Counted from the stretch's first letter, positions 8,075 through 17,424 are shown. The stretch is 42,215 bases of DNA from Cytophagales bacterium (GCA_022360055.1 JAKSDO010000015.1:1-42215), one strand, 5' to 3'. Notes: generated from the sequence alone by a model not told the origin. Program-made: numbers and translations.

Positions 8075-9319
8075 TTGAAAAAAATACTGTACGATATTGC
8101 CCTGGGGAGTCTCCCCGTATTGCTCCGCCTTTCAAGCCCTTTTTATCCTAAGGCAAAGTTGATGACCAGGGGCAGGCGAAACTGGCAAAAAAAATTGTCC
8201 GCCAAGGAATTTACAGGTAAGAAGGTGTGGATCCATTGCGCTTCTCTGGGAGAATTTGAGCAAGGCAGACCTTTGATCGAAAGTGTAAAAAAAAATTATC
8301 CGCACCATTCCGTTATCGTTACTTTTTTTTCTTCATCGGGATACGAAATACAAAAAGATTATAAGCTCGCCGACTTGGTGTGTTATTTGCCGTTTGATGG
8401 AGCCAAATCTTCCAGGCTGTTTATCGATATCCTGGATCCTGATGTGGCAATTTTTGTAAAGTATGAATTCTGGTATTATTACTTGAAAGAGTTAAAATCG
8501 AGAAAAACGCCTACATTTTCAGTATCCTCCATATTTCGTCCCGAGCAACATTTTTTTAAAAAGAACGGGAAATTTTTCAGGGAAATGCTTTTGTGTTTTG
8601 ACCATTTTTTCGTCCAGAACGAAAATTCCAAAGCGCTTTTAAGCGATCTTGATTTGGAAAATGTTACGGTTTCCGGTGATACGCGATTCGATCGAGTGGC
8701 TCAGATATGTTCCGAACCAAAAAGAATTGAATTGGTAGAGAAATTCAAAGGGAGCAGTAAAGTACTGGTAATCGGAAGTAGCTGGCCCGAGGATATGGAG
8801 GTACTCTATCCGGTAATTCACAAGGAAAGGGTCGGCTTAAAATTCGTAATCGCGCCGCATGAAATCGAGCCCGCAAAAATCAAAAATCTATGTAGAGGCT
8901 TGAAGGTCAGATATCAATTGTTCTCCTCTATGGAAAGCAATACGATCTCAGAGGCAAAAGTCCTGATCATTGATAATATCGGGCTTTTATCGTCCCTCTA
9001 TCAGTATGGAGAAATGGCCTATATAGGCGGAGCTTTCGGAGAAGGGCTACACAGCGTATTGGAAGCGGCGACGTTTGGAATCCCCGTTTTTTTTGGAAAA
9101 GGCAAAGACAACCATAAATACCAGGAAGCGGCGGACCTGGTGAAAAGGGGAGGGGCCTTTGAAATCAACCATGTCGGCGAGCTCGAAGCGAATATTGTTC
9201 AATTACTGAGCAATGAGAAAAGAATAAACGAAGTATCGGAAATCAGCAAGGATTATGTCAATTCCAAGGTCGGTGCTACGGACAAAATCATGAACCATCT
9301 GAAGCGTTATTTGTCCTGA
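8075..9319 (+). CDS. waaA: 3-deoxy-D-manno-octulosonic acid (Kdo) transferase
   Basis: WaaA adds Kdo from CMP-Kdo to the lipid A precursor at the inner membrane. The TTG at 8075 is chosen as start (414 residues, LKKILYDIALGSLPVLLRL reads as the membrane-anchor helix) because the in-frame TTG at 8024 lies before and inside the upstream terminator. Conserved motifs are WIHCASLGEFEQGRPLIE (catalytic Glu in SLGEFE), FVKYEFWYYYL, and the C-terminal GT-B nucleotide-sugar region (GGAFGEGLHSVLEAATFGIP). The length is normal. It is followed 88 bases later by rsgA on the same strand. Its presence shows a Kdo-containing lipopolysaccharide. Confidence 0.93.
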   Translation: MKKILYDIALGSLPVLLRLSSPFYPKAKLMTRGRRNWQKKLSAKEFTGKKVWIHCASLGEFEQGRPLIESVKKNYPHHSVIVTFFSSSGYEIQKDYKLADLVCYLPFDGAKSSRLFIDILDPDVAIFVKYEFWYYYLKELKSRKTPTFSVSSIFRPEQHFFKKNGKFFREMLLCFDHFFVQNENSKALLSDLDLENVTVSGDTRFDRVAQICSEPKRIELVEKFKGSSKVLVIGSSWPEDMEVLYPVIHKERVGLKFVIAPHEIEPAKIKNLCRGLKVRYQLFSSMESNTISEAKVLIIDNIGLLSSLYQYGEMAYIGGAFGEGLHSVLEAATFGIPVFFGKGKDNHKYQEAADLVKRGGAFEINHVGELEANIVQLLSNEKRINEVSEISKDYVNSKVGATDKIMNHLKRYLS

Positions 9320-9407
9320 TGGAACCGGCATGGCCGGAGCAAATTTAGGACACGCACGAGCATGATTGTATTTCTCTGTTTGTCAGTAACTTAAAAAAAA
9401 TGAGCGG

Positions 9408-10325
9408 ATGAAAGGATTAGTTACCAAATCGACCGGATCCTGGTATAATGTGAAGACTTCCGATGGAAATTACATCAAATGCAGGGTTAGGGGTAAGCTG
9501 AAGATTTCTGGTATTAAGGTGACGAACCCCCTGGCCGTCGGGGATCATGTTCAATTCGATCTGGAAAAGAGCGGACAGGGAATCATTCATTCCATAATCC
9601 CACGAAGGAATTATCTCATAAGAAGATCGACCAGAAAAACCGCCTTTGGACATATTTTAGCCAGCAACATTGATTTGGCCATCGTAGTAGCCACACTTAC
9701 CTTCCCGAAAACATCTCTGGGATTTATCGATCGTTTTCTTATTTCGGCCGAATCGTTCAGAATTCCGTCTCTTCTTGTATTTAATAAAAGTGATATGTGG
9801 AACAAAGAAGCCCGGGAATTTGTAGAATACCTGCGAGAGGTTTATGCTAAGATAAATGTTGATTATATGCATATGTCTGCAAAAGATGGCGATCATCTGG
9901 AATTGTTCAGATCAAAGATATCCGGAAAGGTATCTCTTTTGGCGGGACATTCCGGCGTTGGAAAATCTACCATATTGAATTTGCTTTCTCCCGAAATCAA
10001 TCAGAAGACGGCCGAAGTATCTACATTCGCAAACAAAGGAAGACACACCACGACATTTGCGGAGATGTTTGAGATCGATAGGAATACCTTTTTGATCGAT
10101 ACGCCCGGAATTAAGGAACTTGGCCTAATGGATATTTATGAGGAGGAGATCAACCATTTTTTTCCGGAAATGCGGAATCTATTCGGAAAATGTAAATTCT
10201 ATAACTGCACACACACACATGAACCGGGATGTGCTGTAATAGAATCGGTGGAAAATGGCAAAATATCAATAAACCGGTATGAAAGCTATATAAGTATGAT
10301 GGAAGGGAGCGACAGCTATCGATAG
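9408..10325 (+). CDS. rsgA: Ribosome small subunit-dependent GTPase A
   Basis: RsgA is a circularly permuted GTPase that checks late maturation of the 30S subunit. The 305-residue protein has an N-terminal OB fold (about residues 1-65), then G4 NKSD (126-129), G1 GHSGVGKST (180-188) and G3 DTPG (231-234) in permuted order. A C-terminal zinc-binding region has Cys262, Cys267, His269 and Cys275. All motifs are intact. The stop codon lies inside the perfect palindrome GCTATCGATAGC (10315-10326), and the convergent DUF1648 gene ends 3 bases away; no terminator with a T-run is visible between them. Confidence 0.96.
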   Translation: MKGLVTKSTGSWYNVKTSDGNYIKCRVRGKLKISGIKVTNPLAVGDHVQFDLEKSGQGIIHSIIPRRNYLIRRSTRKTAFGHILASNIDLAIVVATLTFPKTSLGFIDRFLISAESFRIPSLLVFNKSDMWNKEAREFVEYLREVYAKINVDYMHMSAKDGDHLELFRSKISGKVSLLAGHSGVGKSTILNLLSPEINQKTAEVSTFANKGRHTTTFAEMFEIDRNTFLIDTPGIKELGLMDIYEEEINHFFPEMRNLFGKCKFYNCTHTHEPGCAVIESVENGKISINRYESYISMMEGSDSYR

Positions 10326-10328
10326 CAC

Positions 10329-10826
10329 TTACGGCCTGGTTTTGCTCGCAAGTGCTAAATAGATGATCATCGGGATAAAGGCACTCAGTAAAGCGATTAT
10401 AATAAATCCGGTCCCTAATCCGGTTTGAAACTGCCTGGCAACACCTATGGTTTGCAACTGTATGTAAAGAAAAAGGCCTGTTGTTGTAAGTTTCAAGGTA
10501 GCTAACAGTGATTTCGCAAGCCGATATTGTGCTGCCGCATTGCTTGCTGTGATTGGTACAGGGTAGTTAAAAAGATGAGGGAATCGATTTAGGACAGTTA
10601 ACCCGGCATATAGAATAATGGTTATCACGGGCATCACCAAGAGTGAAGACTTGTTGCTCCATGCATCCGGTTTTCCATTTGCTCCGAAATGGGATGGAAC
10701 TTTTTGCTCCAGCCCCGGATATTCGATGATCAACTGTACAATCATGTAAATGATGCATACCCCAGCCAATACTTCGATAATGATATCAATTTTCCTCAGT
10801 GGCGGATTAATCCTCGGTTTTTCCAT
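10329..10826 (-). CDS. DUF1648 domain membrane protein
   Basis: This 165-residue integral membrane protein has the DUF1648 signature in its first third (VPSHFGANGKPDAWSNKSS) right after the first helix. Three more hydrophobic helices lie at about residues 58-78, 110-130 and 135-158. DUF1648 is the N-terminal module of SdpI-type immunity proteins, but stand-alone short forms like this have no known function. It is convergent with rsgA (3-base gap). The region upstream contains nothing that identifies a partner. Confidence 0.8.
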   Translation of the reverse strand: MEKPRINPPLRKIDIIIEVLAGVCIIYMIVQLIIEYPGLEQKVPSHFGANGKPDAWSNKSSLLVMPVITIILYAGLTVLNRFPHLFNYPVPITASNAAAQYRLAKSLLATLKLTTTGLFLYIQLQTIGVARQFQTGLGTGFIIIALLSAFIPMIIYLALASKTRP

Positions 10827-11013
10827 ATCACCGCTTGTTTATCTGTTTAAACTTCAATGATCTAAATTTATCATTTTCGAGCCCCGATTTTGTTTGTTGC
10901 CGAACTCATATCATAGCAATCAAATAAATTGTCAAATTAATTCTACTTCGACATTTTATCGAGGGATTGATTTTTTCACTTTGTTTATTTTAACCTTGAA
11001 AGGACAAGTTGAA

Positions 11014-11059
11014 AAATTCTCCCACCTCCCCGGCCTTGCCCGGGAAGACAGGAGAATTT
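11014..11059. repeat. Nested inverted repeat
   Basis: The outer arms AAATTCTCC (11014-11022) and GGAGAATTT (11051-11059) pair over 9 bp. An inner CCCGG / CCGGG stem (11029-11033 and 11040-11044) sits inside. It has no T-run typical of a terminator on either side. It could be a degenerate REP-like unit or a transcript-end structure. Confidence 0.5.
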
Positions 11060-11265
11060 CTATACCTCGATCTGTTAAAGCAGATTTCATAAGGATTTAT
11101 CGGATCGGGCCTATTCACCACAAATGCCGATGTTCAATTCTTACATATTTAAGGGGGCTAAATTCCATGCATGAATTTTAACCCGGACTTATTCATCGTC
11201 CATCCGTCAAACTTTGGATCCTTTTCTTGTAAGATGTTGACCTTAAATGCTTTATCAATCCAAAA

Positions 11266-11320
11266 GGCGTCCGTAGGCAGACCTGTTCGTCCCGCAGGAA
11301 AAATTCTGCAAATTTCCGGA
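11266..11320 (+). repeat. GC-rich dispersed repeat, copy 1
   Basis: This stretch runs from GGCGTCCGTAGGCAG to GGAAAAATTCTGCAAATTT. It resembles 20331-20382 in order and spacing of blocks: a G/C block ending in GGCAG, a second CCCG block, then GGAAAAATT(ct)GCAAATTT. It lies just past the 3' end of the minus-strand MFS gene, where the AT-rich palindrome may also act as transcript end. Confidence 0.5.
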
Positions 11321-11321
11321 G

Positions 11322-12650
11322 TTAAGCCGCTTCAGACTTCCCTTTCCTAACGATGATATAAAGTATAATAAACGCTACAATTAATATTAACGGCAAAACA
11401 GACATGTTTCTTAATGTGATCTGGGCACCTGCAGTTTCAATGGATTTTCCCATAATTGGAAGAACCATTGAAGTGGCCACAAAGCCGGCACCACCGAGAA
11501 TCGACATGCCCAAAGCGCCGCTTTTCGGAACATATTCGGAGGTTACTCCGATCATGGTAGGCCAGAAATAACAGACACCGACGGCAAATACCGCTGCTGA
11601 CAAAACCGTCATAATCGGTCCGCCGGAAATGCTCAGCAACAGCAGGCCTGCAAATGAAATGATTGAAGAGCCCAGCAGCACACCGGCCGGATTCAGACGA
11701 TGAATAAGACCGCCTGCAAAGTATCTCCCAACAGCCATGATACCTGTTACAACCGCCAGAATGATCATTGGATGAATTCCATTTTCTGCGAGTAAAGCAT
11801 TGATCCATTGCGTGGTCCCCAATTCTGTGGAGGCAGTGAGCAACATGCAGAAGAAAATAAACGGGAACAGCAAGGTGACCTTATTTACAACTCTTCCTTC
11901 GATAATAATCAATACGGCAATTACCGCTACTATTATTAGTGGTAAGGCGGCCTTGCCAGTGATTTCGTCGGAGATCGACGGGACCGTTGCTACCAAAATC
12001 ATAAAAATTACCGCAATGGTGATGGTAAACGGCGCGCCAACGTTTCGCATCATTTCCTTGTAAGTCACACCTGTGGCAACGCGCTCCGTTTCCGGGATTT
12101 TTTGACCAAGAAATAAGAAACCGTATATGGCCAATGGGATGAACAACATGCTTACCAATACTTGCCAGGGCAGATTCAGTTGATCCATTATTAATGCTGC
12201 CAGCAAGCTTCCGATTACAATGCCTCCGGGAAACCACACGTGGAACCGGTTGAGCATTTTGGTCTTTTGATCAGGGAAAATAGTGGCTACCAATGGGTTA
12301 CAGGCGGCTTCAACACTTCCATTTCCCAATCCGATGAATACGTTGGAAATGAATAGTGAAGTCATGTCTTTGGCGAATAACAAAAGTACGATCCCAACCA
12401 GATGCATGCCAAAAGCCATCCAAACAATGGTTTTGGTTTTCACAATGTCGATGAAATAGCCTCCGACGAACATGGCTACTGCAAACCCCCAGAATGCCGG
12501 GCCAAATGCACGACCAACCTGTTCTTTGGATAATCCATAATCGTCCGTAAAGACACCTTCTATTCTTGCTCTGATAGCGAAGGTAATCGCCGTCACCAAC
12601 AGGGCCAGACAACTGGCTACGAATAGCCTTTTGGTATTTACATTTTCCAT
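11322..12650 (-). CDS. MFS transporter, sugar-type
   Basis: This 442-residue membrane protein has about 12 hydrophobic helices and a central loop near residues 185-205 (GQKIPETERVATGVTYKEM). It has features of the major facilitator superfamily: FGPAFWGFAVAMFVGGYFID after helix 1 and a second-half repeat beginning near TLLFPFIFFCMLL. The substrate cannot be read from sequence. The neighbourhood (DUF1080 protein, Gfo/Idh/MocA oxidoreductase) suggests uptake of a sugar or an oxidised sugar. It has the same direction as those two genes but is separated from them by a terminator and a 338-base gap with a strong palindrome, so it is probably a separately regulated unit. Confidence 0.85.
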   Translation of the reverse strand: MENVNTKRLFVASCLALLVTAITFAIRARIEGVFTDDYGLSKEQVGRAFGPAFWGFAVAMFVGGYFIDIVKTKTIVWMAFGMHLVGIVLLLFAKDMTSLFISNVFIGLGNGSVEAACNPLVATIFPDQKTKMLNRFHVWFPGGIVIGSLLAALIMDQLNLPWQVLVSMLFIPLAIYGFLFLGQKIPETERVATGVTYKEMMRNVGAPFTITIAVIFMILVATVPSISDEITGKAALPLIIVAVIAVLIIIEGRVVNKVTLLFPFIFFCMLLTASTELGTTQWINALLAENGIHPMIILAVVTGIMAVGRYFAGGLIHRLNPAGVLLGSSIISFAGLLLLSISGGPIMTVLSAAVFAVGVCYFWPTMIGVTSEYVPKSGALGMSILGGAGFVATSMVLPIMGKSIETAGAQITLRNMSVLPLILIVAFIILYIIVRKGKSEAA

Positions 12651-12888
12651 AGTTTTGTTTTTTATTAAAAAAAATTCATTCTGTCTTAATATTCAATTAC
12701 AAGGATGATTGATGTCCCCCGACTTTGTTGTTTTGCTTAAGCGATCATCGCTACAGGTGCCCGCTGAAGAACATGTTTTACAATTTTGGGTCTAAAAAAA
12801 TCCGGCCTGAGCGCCACGCCATTTCAAAATTCGGATACATTTAGAACACGTCAGTTAAAGATAGAAAATCAAAGAAAAAATTGAAACA

Positions 12889-12913
12889 ACTTATAGTAAA
12901 ATTTACTATAAGT
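12889..12913. promoter_or_regulatory. 25-base operator-like palindrome upstream of the MFS gene
   Basis: Two perfect 12-base arms, ACTTATAGTAAA (12889-12900) and TTTACTATAAGT (12902-12913), flank a single central A. This length and symmetry fit a dimeric repressor site better than chance in AT-rich DNA. It lies about 240 bases upstream of the MFS start and just downstream of the preceding terminator. No regulator gene is adjacent. Confidence 0.6.
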
Positions 12914-12935
12914 ATTCCGCAGGTGGGGTTTGAGG

Positions 12936-12963
12936 AAAAAAAAGAGCGGTTGAACAACCGCTC
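12936..12963 (-). terminator. Rho-independent terminator of the DUF1080 gene
   Basis: On the minus strand GAGCGGTTG / CAACCGCTC (arms 12955-12963 and 12944-12952) forms a 9-bp perfect stem followed by eight T. It starts about 25 bases after the DUF1080 stop codon. Confidence 0.92.
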
Positions 12964-12988
12964 GTACAATTCCGATATGCGATAAATA

Positions 12989-13729
12989 TTACTTTACTTT
13001 CAGCTTTATGTTTTTGAACCAAACATCGTCACCATGATCCTGAAGGCCGATATATCCTTCCTTGGCAACTTTTGCCCAATTCGCATTTAAGGCAGGGAAT
13101 TTACTATCGGAGACCATAGCTTCCCATTCCGGTGTCCACAGATGATATTCGACAACAACTTTTCCATTTTGTTTATGAATAACTGTTCCTTTGTAACAAA
13201 TGATTTCGACCGAATTCCACTGTCCTGCGGGTTTTGCATTTTGTGGCTTGGCTGAAATTAAATCATACAGGGAGCCCGCTTTCCTGTTGCCGTCGGTTCC
13301 AAGTTCAGCGTCCGGATGCCTTTCGTTATCCAGTACTTGCATTTCAGGGGCGGTTTTCCAGATAAAATCCAGATCATCTCTTTCCTGACCAAGGTAAAAG
13401 ATTCCCGAGTTACCCCCTTCCGAAATTTTCCACTCCAGCTTTAGATGGAAGTTCTCAAATTTTTTATCATACAGGATATCTCCGCCATCTTCAGCTCCGG
13501 CTTCTCCTCGTCCCGAGCCCCTGCACATAAGCGCATTATCATCAATAACCCATCCTTTAGGGAACTCTTTGGTCCCGTATTTTCTCCATCCATCTGTTGT
13601 TTTTCCATTAAAAAGTAAAATCCATCCTTCTTTCTTTTCTTTTTTTGTTAAGGTGTTGTCTCCACCTTTTTTGGCATGGGCGAAAGAGATGACCAGAAAA
13701 AGAGATAACAATAGACTAATCTTTCTCAT
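12989..13729 (-). CDS. Secreted DUF1080 protein (3-keto-disaccharide hydrolase family)
   Basis: The start is taken at the ATG at 13729 (246 residues) because it gives a clean signal peptide, MRKISLLLSLFLVISFAHA; the longer frame upstream has no such feature. The mature protein is a concanavalin-like beta sandwich typical of DUF1080: GWILLFNGKTTDGWRKYG, then NFHLKLEWKISEGGNSGIFY, and the ending GYIGLQDHGDDVWFKNIKLK. Some family members are described as hydrolases of 3-keto-glycosides made by Gfo/Idh/MocA oxidoreductases, and such a gene (13842-15350) lies directly upstream on the same strand. The substrate here is inferred only. Probably periplasmic. Confidence 0.88.
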   Translation of the reverse strand: MRKISLLLSLFLVISFAHAKKGGDNTLTKKEKKEGWILLFNGKTTDGWRKYGTKEFPKGWVIDDNALMCRGSGRGEAGAEDGGDILYDKKFENFHLKLEWKISEGGNSGIFYLGQERDDLDFIWKTAPEMQVLDNERHPDAELGTDGNRKAGSLYDLISAKPQNAKPAGQWNSVEIICYKGTVIHKQNGKVVVEYHLWTPEWEAMVSDSKFPALNANWAKVAKEGYIGLQDHGDDVWFKNIKLKVK

Positions 13730-13841
13730 AATAATTTTTTTGTGTTTGTTAAGTAAACAACCATTAAATCCAAGTGTGAAAAGTAATGGTTCGGCAAGAA
13801 CCATTACTTTGAGAATTTATTAATTAACAACTGTTTTCGGA

Positions 13842-15350
13842 CTATGCGGGCATATCCGGTAATGACCAACCATCTCTGTAGGTATGCTTGATGAGTTCAT
13901 TGGCATAATCCTCTGCGCCTACGGGATCTGTCCAGTCTTTCTTAAACGAAGGATGTCCGTCCTTAATGGTGAACCCGTCTTTAACTACGGTTTTGATTTT
14001 CTCGTTATTGGAAATATTTGTGAACTTCATATTAGCGCCATCCCATTCCAGTGTTTTGTTCAAAGATTGCAACCTTACGGCCAATACACCCATTACGACC
14101 ATTTCATTGAAAGGTCCGGCTTCTACAAAATCGGAAGTACATGGTTTCCTGTTCTCAGGACTTTCCTTACAGGCTCTTAGCCAGTCGGCTTCGTGCGCTC
14201 CGCGGTTCCAGGTTTTGCCGATTTCTTTTTCGACCCTTCGTTCGGTCTGGGCCACTTTTGGAGTCTCTCCACCTATAACTTCCGGTTCTATCCCATAGAA
14301 ACCTGTATGGATCACCCCTTTTGTGCCGTAGAAGAAAGTTCCTCCTCCGCTCTTGTTAGGATTTTTCCCTGCCGGCCAGCCTTTCGGTAAGAAGGGCTTG
14401 ATTCCTCCATCGTACCAGTTCACCTCTACCTCGGGCAATTTGAATTTACCGTGCTTACCTCTTTCGGGGAAAGTTAGTTTTACTGCTTGTGACACCGGTG
14501 CACAATCGTTAAGCAATAAGGAGGAACTCCCCTGAGCTTTTGTTGGGTATCCCAGCTTTAATCCTTCGAACACAGGATGTAAGATATGACAAGCCATATC
14601 TCCAAGGGCCCCGGTTCCATAGTTCCACCAGCCTCTCCAGTTCCAGGGATGATAGATGTGATTGAATGGTACCATCTTAGCAGGTCCGGTAAACAGGTCC
14701 CAATCGAGTGTGTCCGGAACCCAGTCACCTCTTTCGGGCGTATTCAGCCCCTGCGGCCAAATGGGCCTGTCCGTGAAGGCATCAACCCTGGTCACCTCAC
14801 CGATCGCTCCGCTCCAAAGCAATTCACAGGTTTCAGCAACCCCGGCTCCCGAAGCGCCCTGGTTGCCCATCTGGGTGGCAACTTTGTGTTTTGCGGCCAA
14901 TTTAGTAAGCAAACGGGATTCGTAGACGGTGTGTGTTAATGGCTTCTGCACGTAAACGTGCTTACCCATTGCAATAGCCTGAGCGGCAACAATTGCGTGG
15001 GTATGATCTGCGGTAGCGACCATTACGGCATCAATATCATTGCCCATCTCATCGTACATCTTACGAAAATCCTTATACCTTTTTGCCTTGGGGAAATGCT
15101 CGAAACAACCTTTTGCATACTTCCAGTCCACATCGCAAAGACCAACGATATTTTCCGATTGCATATTTCGCAAATTGCCGAATCCCATTCCACCTACTCC
15201 GACTCCGGCAATATTCAGCGTATCGCTGGGAGCTTTGTAACCAACGCCTCCAAGTACGTGCCTCGGCACAATAGAAACACCTGCTGCGGCAGCCATTGAT
15301 CCGCCAATGAACTTCCTTCTTGTCATTCCTGATTTTCCTTTATTTTTCAT
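13842..15350 (-). CDS. Tat-exported Gfo/Idh/MocA family oxidoreductase
   Basis: This 502-residue protein begins with a twin-arginine signal (TRRKFIGGSMAAAAGVSIVP), so it is exported folded with its cofactor. The Rossmann motif is GVGVGGMGFGNLRN, and the family EKP motif appears as VQKPLTHT. The region ADHTHAIVAAQA and the C-terminal alpha/beta part (WNWRGWWNYGTGALGDMACH) match the long exported subgroup common in Bacteroidota and Planctomycetes. The likely role is NAD-dependent oxidation or reduction of a sugar, possibly making 3-keto-glycosides for the DUF1080 protein 112 bases downstream. The cofactor bound in the periplasm and the substrate are unproven. Confidence 0.9.
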   Translation of the reverse strand: MKNKGKSGMTRRKFIGGSMAAAAGVSIVPRHVLGGVGYKAPSDTLNIAGVGVGGMGFGNLRNMQSENIVGLCDVDWKYAKGCFEHFPKAKRYKDFRKMYDEMGNDIDAVMVATADHTHAIVAAQAIAMGKHVYVQKPLTHTVYESRLLTKLAAKHKVATQMGNQGASGAGVAETCELLWSGAIGEVTRVDAFTDRPIWPQGLNTPERGDWVPDTLDWDLFTGPAKMVPFNHIYHPWNWRGWWNYGTGALGDMACHILHPVFEGLKLGYPTKAQGSSSLLLNDCAPVSQAVKLTFPERGKHGKFKLPEVEVNWYDGGIKPFLPKGWPAGKNPNKSGGGTFFYGTKGVIHTGFYGIEPEVIGGETPKVAQTERRVEKEIGKTWNRGAHEADWLRACKESPENRKPCTSDFVEAGPFNEMVVMGVLAVRLQSLNKTLEWDGANMKFTNISNNEKIKTVVKDGFTIKDGHPSFKKDWTDPVGAEDYANELIKHTYRDGWSLPDMPA

Positions 15351-15835
15351 AATTGTTTATTGATTAGATAAAAAAAACGATTTATTAGCATTCGCAAAAT
15401 TAAAAATTTATCTCACAAAATATGTCTCATTTCCTCAAACCGAGCAAATTTTTAGTGCTTCCAAAACGGGAAGCTCTTATTTGTCCTATTTGAGATGGGA
15501 ATATTTCGGTCCGGCTTTGGGTGATGGACCAAAAACGATTTGCCGGGAGAAGGCAATGGCGAGGTAGTATTTTGTATTCTTCCTGAAAGATTTTCATTTG
15601 GATTAATTGTAAAAATACATCAGGTACATCCTCATTCGAAATAGAAAGGGCGCTCATTTATTTGGACCACCTCTTTTTTTGTATAATTTTTTTTATCTTT
15701 AGCACCCAATTGAATGGCAATTTTTAGAATGTAATGTTGCTTATTACCTAAACACATAACTATTTCAAATTTTCCATTCTTTGATCAACACATTTTTTAA
15801 ACAACAAATCGAAAGAAAATTTAAAACTCAAAAAG
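15351..15835. other. Divergent intergenic region between oxidoreductase and sugar porter
   Basis: This 485-base stretch lies between divergent genes. It holds a -7 element for the left gene (15395-15402). A 76-codon minus frame (15427-15657) has no family resemblance and I do not call it. The last 130 bases before 15836 are AT-rich leader. Confidence 0.5.
15395..15402 (-). promoter_or_regulatory. Putative -7 element for the Tat-exported oxidoreductase gene
   Basis: The minus strand reads TAATTTTG, a full match to TAnnTTTG, 45 bases before the ATG at 15350. There is no TTG at the ideal -33 distance. Confidence 0.3.
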
Positions 15836-17287
15836 ATGTCTGAAGGTAAACAAAACAAAGCGCTGGTTATAGTTATTGCAGCTATAGCCTCCACAGGGGG
15901 ATTACTATTTGGTTTTGATACAGGTGTGATTTCCGGTGCGCTTCCCTTTTTAAAGGAAAGCTGGGGATTGACCACGAATGAACAGGAATTAGTGACAACG
16001 GCAGTGCTGGTCGGAGCCGTTTTAGGAGCGCTTGGGTCCGGAAGGATAACTGATATTGTCGGTAGGAAGAAAGTGATCCTTGTAACTTCCCTGATTTTTG
16101 CGTTGGGCTCCATTTTAACAGGCGCTGCTCCGACAATGTGGTTTCTGGCCATTAGCAGGGTGGTATTGGGGATAGCTATTGGAATTTCATCGTTTGCCGT
16201 ACCGTTATATATATCGGAAATATCTCCGGTAAAGGCCAGGGGAGCCTTAGTTTCCTCATTTCAGCTCATGATTACGATTGGAATAGTCGCCTCTTATTTC
16301 AGTGATCTGGCATTTGCGGATGAATCTAATCCGTATTCATGGAGATGGATGTTTTATGTAGGAGTATTCCCCGCAATCGTGCTTTTCATTGGCATGATAT
16401 TTTTACCTGAAACCCCCAGATTTTTAATCGGAAAGGGCAAGGATGATGAGGGCAGAAGGGTACTGGAAAAAGTGGAGGACCCCGCACTGGTTGATTCGGC
16501 TATCGCGAAGATAAAAGAAGAGATCGCCATGGATAAAGAATCCGTCGGATTTGGTGAGTTGTTCAGTAAAACCTGGAGGATTCCCTTGATGATAGCCATA
16601 GGAATTATGTTTGTACAGCAATTTGTCGGTATCAATACGGTAATCTATTATGCGCCCACACTATTCTTAATAGCCGGATTCGAAGGCGCTCGTGCTGCAA
16701 TTGCCGCTACGGTTAGTGTCGGTATCGTAAACGTCCTGTCAACCGTAGTCTCCATGTTTTTAATTGATAAAATCGGGCGGAGGAAATTATATTTTATTGG
16801 CGTAACAGGTATCATGATCTCACTCGCAGCACTCGGTATGTTTTTCTTTATGAAGGATAGTCTGGGAGAGAACCTGAGATTTGTCATTGTCGGAACCGTG
16901 CTGATTTATATCGTGTTCTTTGCAATAAGTCTCGGACCGTTGGGCTGGCTAATTATTTCAGAAATATTCCCATTGAAAATCCGGGGGGTAGGTATGAGCG
17001 TCGGCGCATTGTCCAACTGGTTCTTTAATGGTATTGTGGCATTTACTTTCCTGAAACTGGCCTGGCTGTTTACCGGAGATGGTATGGAAATAACCAAGAC
17101 CGTGATAAAAGATGGAAAGGAGGTAATTGAAAGGGATCCTAACCCGGCCGGCGCGTTCTTGCTTTACGCATGTATTGCAGTTATAGGTATTATCTGGGGA
17201 CTTAAATACATACCTGAAACAAAAGGCATAGAATTAGAAAAGATCGAAGAACACTGGAGACAAGGTAAGGCTCCGAATGAATTATAG
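15836..17287 (+). CDS. Sugar porter family MFS transporter (XylE/GLUT type)
   Basis: This 483-residue inner-membrane proton/sugar symporter-like protein has 12 helices. Sugar porter signatures are all visible: GGLLFGFDTGVISGALPF in helix 1, GRITDIVGRKK between helices 2 and 3, PETPRFLIGKGK after helix 6, QQFVGINTVIYYAP in helix 7, and KYIPETKGIELEKIEEHW at the C terminus. These are the xylose/glucose/arabinose class residues. It is transcribed away from the oxidoreductase gene and ends at its own terminator. It probably imports a monosaccharide; which one is not certain. Confidence 0.95.
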   Translation: MSEGKQNKALVIVIAAIASTGGLLFGFDTGVISGALPFLKESWGLTTNEQELVTTAVLVGAVLGALGSGRITDIVGRKKVILVTSLIFALGSILTGAAPTMWFLAISRVVLGIAIGISSFAVPLYISEISPVKARGALVSSFQLMITIGIVASYFSDLAFADESNPYSWRWMFYVGVFPAIVLFIGMIFLPETPRFLIGKGKDDEGRRVLEKVEDPALVDSAIAKIKEEIAMDKESVGFGELFSKTWRIPLMIAIGIMFVQQFVGINTVIYYAPTLFLIAGFEGARAAIAATVSVGIVNVLSTVVSMFLIDKIGRRKLYFIGVTGIMISLAALGMFFFMKDSLGENLRFVIVGTVLIYIVFFAISLGPLGWLIISEIFPLKIRGVGMSVGALSNWFFNGIVAFTFLKLAWLFTGDGMEITKTVIKDGKEVIERDPNPAGAFLLYACIAVIGIIWGLKYIPETKGIELEKIEEHWRQGKAPNEL

Positions 17288-17311
17288 ATCATATAACTTG
17301 ATCATTGATCG

Positions 17312-17340
17312 AAGGCCGTCAAATTTGGCGGCCTTTTTTA
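17312..17340 (+). terminator. Rho-independent terminator after the sugar porter gene
   Basis: AAGGCCG (17312-17318) pairs with CGGCCTT (17329-17335) and is followed by a T-run. It begins 24 bases after the stop. Confidence 0.88.
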
Positions 17341-17424
17341 TTTCGCGGCAAACCTGAATGCAGGCTAATTTGAATTGGGTAAAAGACGAACAATCGTTTT
17401 GCTTCATAGATAATTTTGAAAGGA

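Larger units (their letters stand above)
10827..11321. other. Intergenic region with two inverted-repeat elements
   Basis: This 495-base stretch has no convincing gene; the one 95-codon frame in it reads as random composition. It holds a nested hairpin at 11014-11059 and a GC-rich repeat copy at 11266-11320. Confidence 0.6.
12651..12988. other. Intergenic region upstream of the MFS gene
   Basis: This 338-base stretch contains the terminator of the DUF1080 gene (12936-12963) and a 25-base palindrome (12889-12913). The remaining 230 bases form the leader of the MFS gene, in which I see no further clear motif. Confidence 0.6.

Noticed and set aside
10894-11181. 95-codon plus-strand frame
   Set aside because: It has no protein-like pattern and runs through an inverted repeat at 11014-11059.
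15427-15657. 76-codon minus-strand frame
   Set aside because: The composition is unlike neighbouring genes, no family pattern is seen, and it occupies a divergent regulatory region.
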